Positions 57,748 through 64,000 of a stretch of 64,000 bases of DNA are shown here, piece by piece. Positions within the stretch are counted from its first letter, which is position 1. Each line of letters begins with the position of its first letter. A program made the translations under genes and the position numbers. Under the pieces are notes generated by a model. The model was not told the DNA's origin. It made no database searches and saw only the letters and a program-made list of their open reading frames with translations. The stretch is from Microcystis wesenbergii NRERC-220 (GTDB taxonomy: Bacteria; Cyanobacteriota; Cyanobacteriia; Cyanobacteriales; Microcystaceae). The stretch spans positions 3,175,501 through 3,239,500 of the forward strand of contig NZ_JAVSJA010000001.1 of assembly GCF_032027425.1 (NCBI RefSeq), in the 5' to 3' direction.

Positions 57748-58590
57748 ATGAGTGATATCTATAGTTTTAATGCTCAGGAAAATGAATTAATCGAGACAAT
57801 TAAGAATGCTTATTATATGCAACCGGTGATCTCGAAAATAGACGCTATTTTAGCAATTCAAGATGTAGAGATATATCAAAATGCTTTCAATTATCTCTAT
57901 GAAGTTATTCAAGGCTCAAAAGATGAAGTAGAAAAAATTATTAAACAAAGAAAGCTTCAGGGATTGATAAAAGATGAAAAACAAACTGCCAAAGCTGTGG
58001 TAGGAAACATATTTCCCTATGCGGTTATCTATATTTTTCTCAAAAATAAGGAAATTAATAATATTGATCAACATATTTATATAACTAATAAAAAATCTGC
58101 TGTTCGAGGATTTGAAAATATATCCACTATTAAATTGGGTGATGGAGAACAACAAAAACCAGATTGTGATTTGATCATTTATTCTTACCATACTTCTGCA
58201 AAGATAAGTGATGGTAATAATCAAGAAATACCCTATCCTAAATGTATAATTTTATCCTTAAAAACTTCTTTGCGAGAAAGAGCATCGCAAACCTATAAAT
58301 GGAAACTTTTGTTAGAAATAGCTAATGATCATGGCTCTAAAATTAAGGAAAAATACGGCATTAACTATAATGTTCCAGAAATTCCTCTTATCTGTTTTGT
58401 TACAGTTAATTTTTACAACGAAATTAACAATCCTCAGCAACGAGGAATGTTAAAATTTTTTGATAAAGCATTTTTGGCCAAAAAACTAGATAATGAAAAA
58501 GAGACAGATTTAAACAGACAAAAATCCCAAGATTTTATTAGTCCTTTATCAGAATTAGTAGATTTTGTTAGGGACTTTTTTAAACTGTAA
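57748..58590 (+). CDS. Type II restriction endonuclease, probably CCGG-core (Cfr10I/BsaWI-like)
   Basis: 280 residues, 12 bp after the methylase. The catalytic region has PDCDLIIYSY (PD motif) and, about 33 residues on, LSLKTSLRERASQTYKWKLL. S-x-K replaces the usual (D/E)-x-K, as in Cfr10I/NgoMIV/Ecl18kI enzymes, and R-E-R a few residues later matches the R-(D/E)-R motif that reads CCGG in that group. So a CCGG- or CC(N)GG-type target is likely (inference). The N-terminal half is helical. The C-terminus FVRDFFKL is followed by TAA and then, in the same frame, an HNH sequence. Confidence 0.82.
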   Translation: MSDIYSFNAQENELIETIKNAYYMQPVISKIDAILAIQDVEIYQNAFNYLYEVIQGSKDEVEKIIKQRKLQGLIKDEKQTAKAVVGNIFPYAVIYIFLKNKEINNIDQHIYITNKKSAVRGFENISTIKLGDGEQQKPDCDLIIYSYHTSAKISDGNNQEIPYPKCIILSLKTSLRERASQTYKWKLLLEIANDHGSKIKEKYGINYNVPEIPLICFVTVNFYNEINNPQQRGMLKFFDKAFLAKKLDNEKETDLNRQKSQDFISPLSELVDFVRDFFKL

Positions 58591-59091
58591 AGTCAGGAAA
58601 AATTACAGGTTATTTTAGGAGTTATCAACGAGCAGCAAGAGGATTTTACTAGACTTGATTTTTCGGAAAAGATCAAAACAGAAACTGAGGCAATCAGAAA
58701 AGTTAGAATCGGACAAAACTTTTTTAGAAAGACAATTTTAGCCCTATATAACTATCGTTGCTGTATTACAGGAAATCCCATTCCTCTCTTACTAACAGCT
58801 AGTCATATATTACCCTGGAGTCAATTTCCTGAACAGCGTTTAAACCCTCATAATGGCTTGTGCCTAGCTCGTACTCATGATACTGCTTTCGATCGAGGTT
58901 TAATTAGTTTCGATGAGGATTTAAGATTAATTATTGGCCATGAGATCGAAAAAAAGGCTCAGGATCAAGGTAGCGAGACGTTAGAACTAAATTTTATCAA
59001 CTATCGCGGTAAAACTTTAAATGTTCCCGCTCGCTTTTCACCAGATTTGGATTTTAAAAACTATCATCGCTATCATATATTTCAGGGCTAA
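58591..59091 (+). pseudogene. HNH-family endonuclease fragment in frame behind the restriction enzyme
   Basis: Open from the TAA of the restriction gene to 59091. No ATG or GTG occurs before the HNH core, only a TTG at 58858 inside it. The translation gives VRIGQNFFRKTILALYNYRC, CITGNPIPLLLTASHILPWS and NPHNGLCLARTHDTAFDRGL. This is the C-terminal HNH_2 domain of COG3440-like restriction endonucleases, with the His, Asn and His in place. The usual N-terminal domain is missing. Either it is the tail of a lost gene, or it is read by stop-codon read-through. The core looks undamaged. Confidence 0.75.
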
Positions 59092-59216
59092 AAATAGTAT
59101 AAGGTCAATTAAATTATCAATTGAATTACTTTGTTTATAATTGAGTTTGTCTAAACCACTTTTGCAATTTCAGCTTGTGTATAAAGTTTTATGTACAGAT
59201 TCAACATTTCTGGTCA

Positions 59217-59555
59217 CTAAGCCACAGCAAATCCCGTATATTTGCGTACTTTAGGATAACGAAAGCCGAGTACTATATCTTCTTTGGGAATACCTGCCTC
59301 CATCAAATCAGTAGCTATACCTTCCTCCGTTTCATCACATTGAATCCAGACTTTATCGACAACCAAGCTAAGGTGAATTGGTGTTGCATGGAGATACTTA
59401 TTACCACTCCAACCGAAATCTAAAACTAGATAATGTCCTCGTTCATCATCAAATATAACCTGAGAAGTGTAGCCATCAGGTAAGGTAGCACGATAGTTAG
59501 CATGATTCTGGAGAACAGTCTTAATAATACCTTGATATTTTAATCGGGTATCCAT
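59217..59555 (-). CDS. xisI: XisI-family protein
   Basis: 112 residues beginning MDTRLKYQGIIKTVLQNHAN. The patterns VIFDDERGHYLVLDFGWSGN, IHLSLVVDKVWIQCDETEEG and AGIPKEDIVLGFRYPKVRKY are diagnostic of XisI. In heterocystous species XisH and XisI control excision of the fdxN element, but unicellular strains carry many orphan pairs whose role is unknown. The start overlaps the end of xisH by 16 bp, so the two are coupled. Confidence 0.93.
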   Translation of the reverse strand: MDTRLKYQGIIKTVLQNHANYRATLPDGYTSQVIFDDERGHYLVLDFGWSGNKYLHATPIHLSLVVDKVWIQCDETEEGIATDLMEAGIPKEDIVLGFRYPKVRKYTGFAVA

Positions 59556-59959
59556 TGCATGATTACCTCACTTTCATCATCAAAGACAATTAGTTTCACA
59601 ATCTGGTTCTTTAGCAATACCTGCCCTAATTCTATACTAAAAACACTGTTAAAAGTTGGCTGAGATATGGCCAGATAAAGAACTCGCTCAACCTTCATCT
59701 CGTTAAGGATTTGACGATACAAGACGTACTGCCCTAAAGCTTGCTGTAAATCCTTTACGTCAGACTGTCCTACAAAGCTTTTCACTTCAACGACAATTTT
59801 CCGCAATTCTTTCTCCGCACTGATTAAGCGTTCTGCTCCCAAATCAGCGGATAAACGCTTCTTGCCAATTTGAAGTGGAAAAGGATCGTGAGTGATTGCC
59901 CACCCGTCCTTCTCTAAAGCAAGTTTTACAGTGTCGTGGTAAATATCTCTTGCAGACAC
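59540..59959 (-). CDS. xisH: XisH-family nuclease-like protein
   Basis: 139 residues. MSARDIYHDTVKLALEKDGW, ITHDPFPLQIGKKRLSADLG, then IVVEVKSFVGQSDVKDLQQA: the DLG...EVK residues form a PD-(D/E)XK endonuclease-like site. It is paired with xisI downstream. No XisF recombinase and no fdxN-type element are visible in the window, so the pair is orphan here. It lies between the HNH fragment and the large repeat protein. Confidence 0.93.
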   Translation of the reverse strand: MSARDIYHDTVKLALEKDGWAITHDPFPLQIGKKRLSADLGAERLISAEKELRKIVVEVKSFVGQSDVKDLQQALGQYVLYRQILNEMKVERVLYLAISQPTFNSVFSIELGQVLLKNQIVKLIVFDDESEVIMQWIPD

Positions 59960-60061
59960 AAAAATTCAGACGATAAATACTCTCATCACCAGTATAGCCA
60001 ATTTTTCTGTTCTAAACAGAGAAAAATATTAAAAGGGGAGAATTAATCCCCCCCCATTAAT

Positions 60062-63000
60062 TTAGACAAAGAAACTATTGACCGCAATAGTGCCGAGCGC
60101 CGGGAAAGTACCCGTTAACCCAGTCAGATTAATCACCAAATCATTAGCACTTTGGAAACCCGCCGTACCGTCGTTGATAATTAGGTAAGTAGAAGAACTA
60201 TTGTCCCGCACTAAAACAGCACTGTTAATTCCGAGAGCTTGATTTCCGGCTGTTGCCCCATTAGCATCGGTAAAGACGTTAGTAACAATGGTGTTAATAT
60301 TGGTCGTGGTGCTATCTGCGGCCCGGGTAAAAGCGACCGGGGCATTAATGGCCGCACCAGCTTGACTAAGCAGGTCAATTTTATCAGTACCAATGGCAAA
60401 ATCCGTAACTCGGTCTAGGGCTGTCGAGGTGGACTGACTAAATTGGAAGATGAAGATGTCTGTCCCCACCCCACCGGTTAAAGTATCGATTCCAGCAGCA
60501 CCATTGAGGCTATTATTGCCACTATTCCCTGTAATCTGGTTATTTAAGCCATTACCCGTGCCATTAAAATTACCAGTACCAGTGAGAAGGAGATTTTCCA
60601 CGTTGTCAGGAAGGGTATAGGAAATGGAAGCTTGCACGGTATCGGTTCCCTGGTTGAGAGCTTCAATGACCAAATCCCCGGCATCATTTACCGTATAAGT
60701 ATCGTTACCATCTAATCCAGTCAGGGCATCTGCTCCAGAGGTTCCCGCAAGGGTGTCCGGACCAGAAATACCGATAAAGTCATCATTATTGATAGTTCCC
60801 GTAGCAGTAGCGGTGGTAATAGTAGCGCCGTTGGTGGCATTGGAGAGGGTGACAGTAAAGGTTTCGTTCAGTTCTACCGTTGTATCTCCCTGAACGTTAA
60901 CAGTAATTACTTTTGAGGTTTCCCCCGCTGCAAAACTCACGGTTCCTGATGGTAACACTCCTCCGACAAAATCAGTGGCATTGGCGGGATTGGTTCCGCT
61001 GCCGGTAACTGCCCAGTTGACGTTATTGCTTCCGGTGGTGTTATCCGCACGAGTGACGGTGAAGGTGAAGGCTTTACTGCCACTGTTGCCCTCGGTTTGG
61101 TTGGCATTGGTGGCGGCAATGGCGAGGGTGGGGATTGCGGGGGTACTCACGGCCCATAACTCCCGACCGTTCACGCCGTCATCGGCAGTGAAGTACAGGG
61201 TGCTGCCCACTACTCTCAGGTTTTGGGGGTTGGAGCTAGAGGCACCGGGGCGGATATCTTTGACCAGAACCGTACCGGCCGCCGTGCCGTCGCTCTTCCA
61301 CAATTCCTCACCGTTCACGCCGTCATCGGCAGTGAAGTACAGGGTGCTGCCCACTACTCTCAGGTTTTGGGGGTTGGAGCTAGAGGCACCGGGGCGGATA
61401 TCTTTGACCAGAACCGTACCGGCCGCCGTGCCGTCGCTTTTCCACAATTCATAACCGTTCACGCCGTCATCGGCAGTGAAGTACAGGGTGTTGCCCACCG
61501 CCGTCAGATTGCGGAGGTTGGAGCTAGAGGCACCGGGGCGGATATCTTTGACCAGAACCGTACCGGCCGCCGTGCCGTCGCTTTTCCACAATTCATAACC
61601 GTTCACGCCGTCATTGGCCCGGAAGAAGAGGGTGTTGCCCGCTGCCGTTAGATAGCGGGGGTAGGAGCCCCCCGAACCGGGGCGGATATCTTTGACCAGA
61701 ACCGTACCGGCCGCCGTGCCGTCGCTCTTCCACAGTTCAGTGCCGTTAACGCCGTCCAAGGACCGGAAGAACAGGGTGTTGCCCACTGCCGTTAGATAGC
61801 GGGGGTAGGAGCCCCCCGAACCGGGGCGGATATCTTTGACCAGAACCGTACCGGCCGCCGTGCCGTCGCTCTTCCATAATTCCTGACCGTTCACGCCGTC
61901 CAAGGACCGGAAGAACAGGGTGTTGCCCACTGCCGTCAGAAAGCCGGGGTCGGAGCCCCCCGAACCGGGGCGGATATCTTTGACCAGAACCGTACCGGCC
62001 GCCGTGCCGTCGCTCTTCCATAATTCCTGACCGTTAAAGCCGTCCAAGGACCGGAAGAACAGGGTGTTGCCCACCGCCGTTAGATAGTAGGGGCTGGAGC
62101 CCCCCGAACCGAGGCGGATGTCTTTGACCAAAACCGTACCCGCCGCCGTGCCGTCGCTCTTCCATAATTCCTGACCGTTCACGCCGTCCAAGGACCGGAA
62201 GAACAGGGTGTTGCCCACTGCCGTCAGAAAGCCGGGGTCGGAGCCCCCCGAACCGAGGCGGATGTCTTTGACCAAAACCGTACCCGCCGCCGTGCCGTCG
62301 CTCTTCCACAGTTCAGTGCCGTTAACGCCGTCATTGGCCCGAAAGAACAGGGTGTTGCCCACCACCGTTAGATAGCCGGGGGAGGAACCAGATAAACCGG
62401 GGAAGATATCTTTAACTAAAAAAGGAACGGAGTCGTCGTCAACAATAGTCACGGTTGCCGTAGATGGAGTGCCGAGAGTAGCGCCGTTGGTGGGATTAGA
62501 GAGGGTGACAGTAAAGGTTTCGTTCAGTTCTACCGTTGTATCTCCCTGGACGTTAACGGTAATTACTTTTGAGGTTTCCCCCGCCGCAAAACTCACTACC
62601 CCACTGGGTAACACGGACCCGACAAAATCAGTGGCATTGGCGGGATTGGTTCCGCTGCCGGTAACTGCCCAGTTGACGTTATTGCTTCCGGTGGTATTAA
62701 CCGCACGAGTGACGGTGAAGGTGAAGGCTTTACTGCCACTGTTGCCCTCGGTTTGGTTGGCACTGGTGGCGGCAATGGCGAGGGTGGGAATTGCTACATC
62801 ATCATTTTGAATAGTTCCCGTAGCAGTAGCGGTGGTAATAGTAGCGCCGTTGGTGGGATTAGAGAGGGTGACAGTAAAGGTTTCGTTCAGTTCTACCGTT
62901 GTATCTCCCTGGACGTTAACGGTAATTACTTTTGAGGTTTCCCCCGCCGCAAAACTCACTACCCCACTGGGTAACACGGACCCGACAAAATCAGTGGCAT

Positions 63001-63451
63001 TGGCGGGATTGGTTCCGCTGCCGGTAACTGCCCAGTTGACGTTATTGCTTCCGGTGGTATTAACCGCACGAGTGACGGTGAAGGTGAAGGCTTTACTGCC
63101 ACTGTTGCCCTCGGTTTGGTTGGCACTGGTGGCGGCAATGGCGAGGGTGGGAATTGCGAGCGTACTCACATTTAAGGCCCACAATTCATCATTGTTCACG
63201 CCGTCATTGGCCCGGAAGTACAGGGTGCTGTCCACCACCGTCAGATTGCGGGGGTAGGAGCCAGAGGCGCCGAAGCGGATGTCGGCCACCAGAACCCTAC
63301 CGGCCGCCGTGCCGTCGCTTTTCCATAATTCAAGACCGTTCACGCCGTCAAAGGCATTGAAGAACAGGGTATTGCCCACCGCCGTTAGATTTTGGGGGAA
63401 GGAGCTATAGAAACCGGGGAAGATATCCTTAACTAAAAAAGGAGTTGACAT
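60062..63451 (-). CDS. Large secreted repeat protein: ELWKSDGT repeats, Calx-beta domains and RTX-like C-terminus
   Basis: 1129 residues without a signal peptide. Two ELWKSDGTAAG repeats open the protein, followed by two near-identical Calx-beta domains (EGNSGSKAFTFTVTRAVNTT; about 115-215 and 230-330). Then come nine ~48-residue repeats (LVKDIRPGSGGS...NTLFFRSLDGVNGQELWKSD) and a third Calx-beta domain. The C-terminal part (about 895-1129) has GADALTGLDGNDTYTVNDAG and DIFIFQFSQSTSTALDRVTD, as in type I secretion targets. Ca2+-binding surface or adhesion protein, secreted by type I. The repeats are 144 bp long in DNA, several nearly identical, so length variation is likely. Confidence 0.88.
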   Translation of the reverse strand: MSTPFLVKDIFPGFYSSFPQNLTAVGNTLFFNAFDGVNGLELWKSDGTAAGRVLVADIRFGASGSYPRNLTVVDSTLYFRANDGVNNDELWALNVSTLAIPTLAIAATSANQTEGNSGSKAFTFTVTRAVNTTGSNNVNWAVTGSGTNPANATDFVGSVLPSGVVSFAAGETSKVITVNVQGDTTVELNETFTVTLSNPTNGATITTATATGTIQNDDVAIPTLAIAATSANQTEGNSGSKAFTFTVTRAVNTTGSNNVNWAVTGSGTNPANATDFVGSVLPSGVVSFAAGETSKVITVNVQGDTTVELNETFTVTLSNPTNGATLGTPSTATVTIVDDDSVPFLVKDIFPGLSGSSPGYLTVVGNTLFFRANDGVNGTELWKSDGTAAGTVLVKDIRLGSGGSDPGFLTAVGNTLFFRSLDGVNGQELWKSDGTAAGTVLVKDIRLGSGGSSPYYLTAVGNTLFFRSLDGFNGQELWKSDGTAAGTVLVKDIRPGSGGSDPGFLTAVGNTLFFRSLDGVNGQELWKSDGTAAGTVLVKDIRPGSGGSYPRYLTAVGNTLFFRSLDGVNGTELWKSDGTAAGTVLVKDIRPGSGGSYPRYLTAAGNTLFFRANDGVNGYELWKSDGTAAGTVLVKDIRPGASSSNLRNLTAVGNTLYFTADDGVNGYELWKSDGTAAGTVLVKDIRPGASSSNPQNLRVVGSTLYFTADDGVNGEELWKSDGTAAGTVLVKDIRPGASSSNPQNLRVVGSTLYFTADDGVNGRELWAVSTPAIPTLAIAATNANQTEGNSGSKAFTFTVTRADNTTGSNNVNWAVTGSGTNPANATDFVGGVLPSGTVSFAAGETSKVITVNVQGDTTVELNETFTVTLSNATNGATITTATATGTINNDDFIGISGPDTLAGTSGADALTGLDGNDTYTVNDAGDLVIEALNQGTDTVQASISYTLPDNVENLLLTGTGNFNGTGNGLNNQITGNSGNNSLNGAAGIDTLTGGVGTDIFIFQFSQSTSTALDRVTDFAIGTDKIDLLSQAGAAINAPVAFTRAADSTTTNINTIVTNVFTDANGATAGNQALGINSAVLVRDNSSSTYLIINDGTAGFQSANDLVINLTGLTGTFPALGTIAVNSFFV

Positions 63452-63481
63452 GATTTTTTCCTCAATAAAGGGTGAAAATTA

Positions 63482-63545
63482 AACAGTTAAGTAGTCGTGC
63501 AAAATAAATTTCCTAGTGAAGAAAGGCACTCATGCAAGAGGCAAG
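63482..63545. repeat. Dispersed repeat shared with the Crp/Fnr promoter region
   Basis: TAAGTAGTCGTGCAAAATAA and then ATTTCCTAGT recur almost exactly at 9389-9430 (GTAAGTAGTCGTGCAAAATT). It is followed by GCAAGAG heptamers. At 9394 it sits at the start of the Crp/Fnr gene; here it lies upstream of the large repeat protein on the reverse strand. Confidence 0.65.
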
Positions 63546-63604
63546 AGGCAAGGGGGGGGTTAGATTTGTGTAATTAATTTTGCTTAGTGGGACTTAAACA
63601 AATT

Positions 63605-64000
63605 TCAAGCCCAAACAAAGCCTAAACTGGCTTTGTAAGCGGCAAACACATCCCGATTCTCGGTCAGCCACTCAAAGAAACGGAAAGACATCGCTGTCCG
63701 AAAAGCTTCCAAGGCTTCCACAAAAGTGTTTAAAGGTCGATTCGCCCACCGCCTTTGCAATCCCCCAGTTAACTTATGCCACAAGATAAATGTATAGGCA
63801 CAAAACCCCAAGATAAAATGACGAAGTAAGCTTCGTTTATCCCTGACTTGATATTCTCTTAACCCTAACCATCCTTTGGCTTCTCGGTAGAATACTTCCA
63901 CCCAATTTCTTTCGGTGTAAGTCCTCACTATCCACGACGCTGTTACTGTATCTGCCTCAACTACATTGGTCATGAAATAGTCCACCTCTGTAGCTTTTTC
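63605..64000 (-). CDS. IS701-like transposase, 5' part outside the window
   Basis: 132 codons of an open frame entering from the right edge. YTERNWVEVFYREAKGWLGL, REYQVRDKRSLLRHFILGFC and WANRPLNTFVEALEAFRTAM are the C-terminus of IS701-family transposases; the Glu in VFYREAKGWLGLREYQ is the third DDE residue. The visible part is intact. The element end should lie a short way left, between 63550 and 63605. Its start is not in the window. Confidence 0.82.
   Translation of the reverse strand, partial: EKATEVDYFMTNVVEADTVTASWIVRTYTERNWVEVFYREAKGWLGLREYQVRDKRSLLRHFILGFCAYTFILWHKLTGGLQRRWANRPLNTFVEALEAFRTAMSFRFFEWLTENRDVFAAYKASLGFVWA

Noticed and set aside
60975-63360. Long open frames antisense to the large repeat protein, repetitive and Leu/Val-rich
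   Set aside because: Shadow frames of a biased repeat sequence; the reverse strand encodes clear domains.

Overview
The window looks like a chromosomal segment of a unicellular bloom-forming cyanobacterium, most probably Microcystis (genus inferred, not proven). The evidence is a phycocyanin beta/alpha gene pair, Ycf66, CpcT/CpeT-family and several cyanobacteria-only small families (DUF3110, DUF2996, DUF3181), frequent HIP1 octamers (GCGATCGC), many heptanucleotide tandem repeats, abundant palindromic MITE-like repeats, and several IS families and XisH/XisI genes of the kind common in that genus.

Layout. 1-4300: end of a DUF255 thioredoxin-domain protein, a secreted CpcT/CpeT-family protein, hemB and folE. 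4300-6400: a scar region with a Fur/Zur-like operator, a peptide deformylase remnant and a decayed IS630 copy. 6400-12200: a small Cys-rich protein, DUF202, prohibitin, CadD-type transporter, Crp/Fnr regulator, coiled-coil secreted protein, MgtC, an internally deleted cystathionine-lyase remnant and cysK. 12200-14250: a divergent, linker-less cpcBA pair with terminator and a MITE. 14250-20500: rhodanese, PAP2, pentapeptide-repeat protein, aldo/keto reductase, recA and an M15-like peptidase. 20500-28150: a two-gene candidate defence system (PLD-nuclease/SNF2 helicase plus Eco57I-class adenine methylase), with the 3' end of the methylase gene repeated three times. 28250-36500: SSADH, pdxA, a solitary TnpB element, corA, a CHAT-FHA protein and holA. 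36700-43300: a PEP-CTERM GDSL esterase, Ycf66, an AAA-WD40 protein and two small genes. 43350-47420: a YbhN-like membrane protein gene broken by an IS4-type element and a MITE, and a partial duplication of its 5' end together with the divergent neighbour. 47450-52600: conserved cyanobacterial genes, a possible structured RNA and a second decayed IS630 copy. 52700-56560: a CPA1 antiporter, two small proteins and alanine dehydrogenase. 56700-60000: a type II restriction-modification pair, an in-frame HNH remnant and xisH/xisI. 60060-64000: a large ELWKSDGT-repeat/Calx-beta/RTX-like protein and the edge of an IS701-like transposase.

Housekeeping genes (tetrapyrrole, folate/pterin, cysteine, B6, alanine, GABA shunt, replication, recombination) alternate with accessory islands. 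The islands concentrate defence genes, mobile elements and gene scars. The helicase-methylase pair, the CCGG-type restriction module with its HNH tail, and the CHAT-FHA and AAA-WD40 signalling proteins are the parts most likely to hold undescribed biology.
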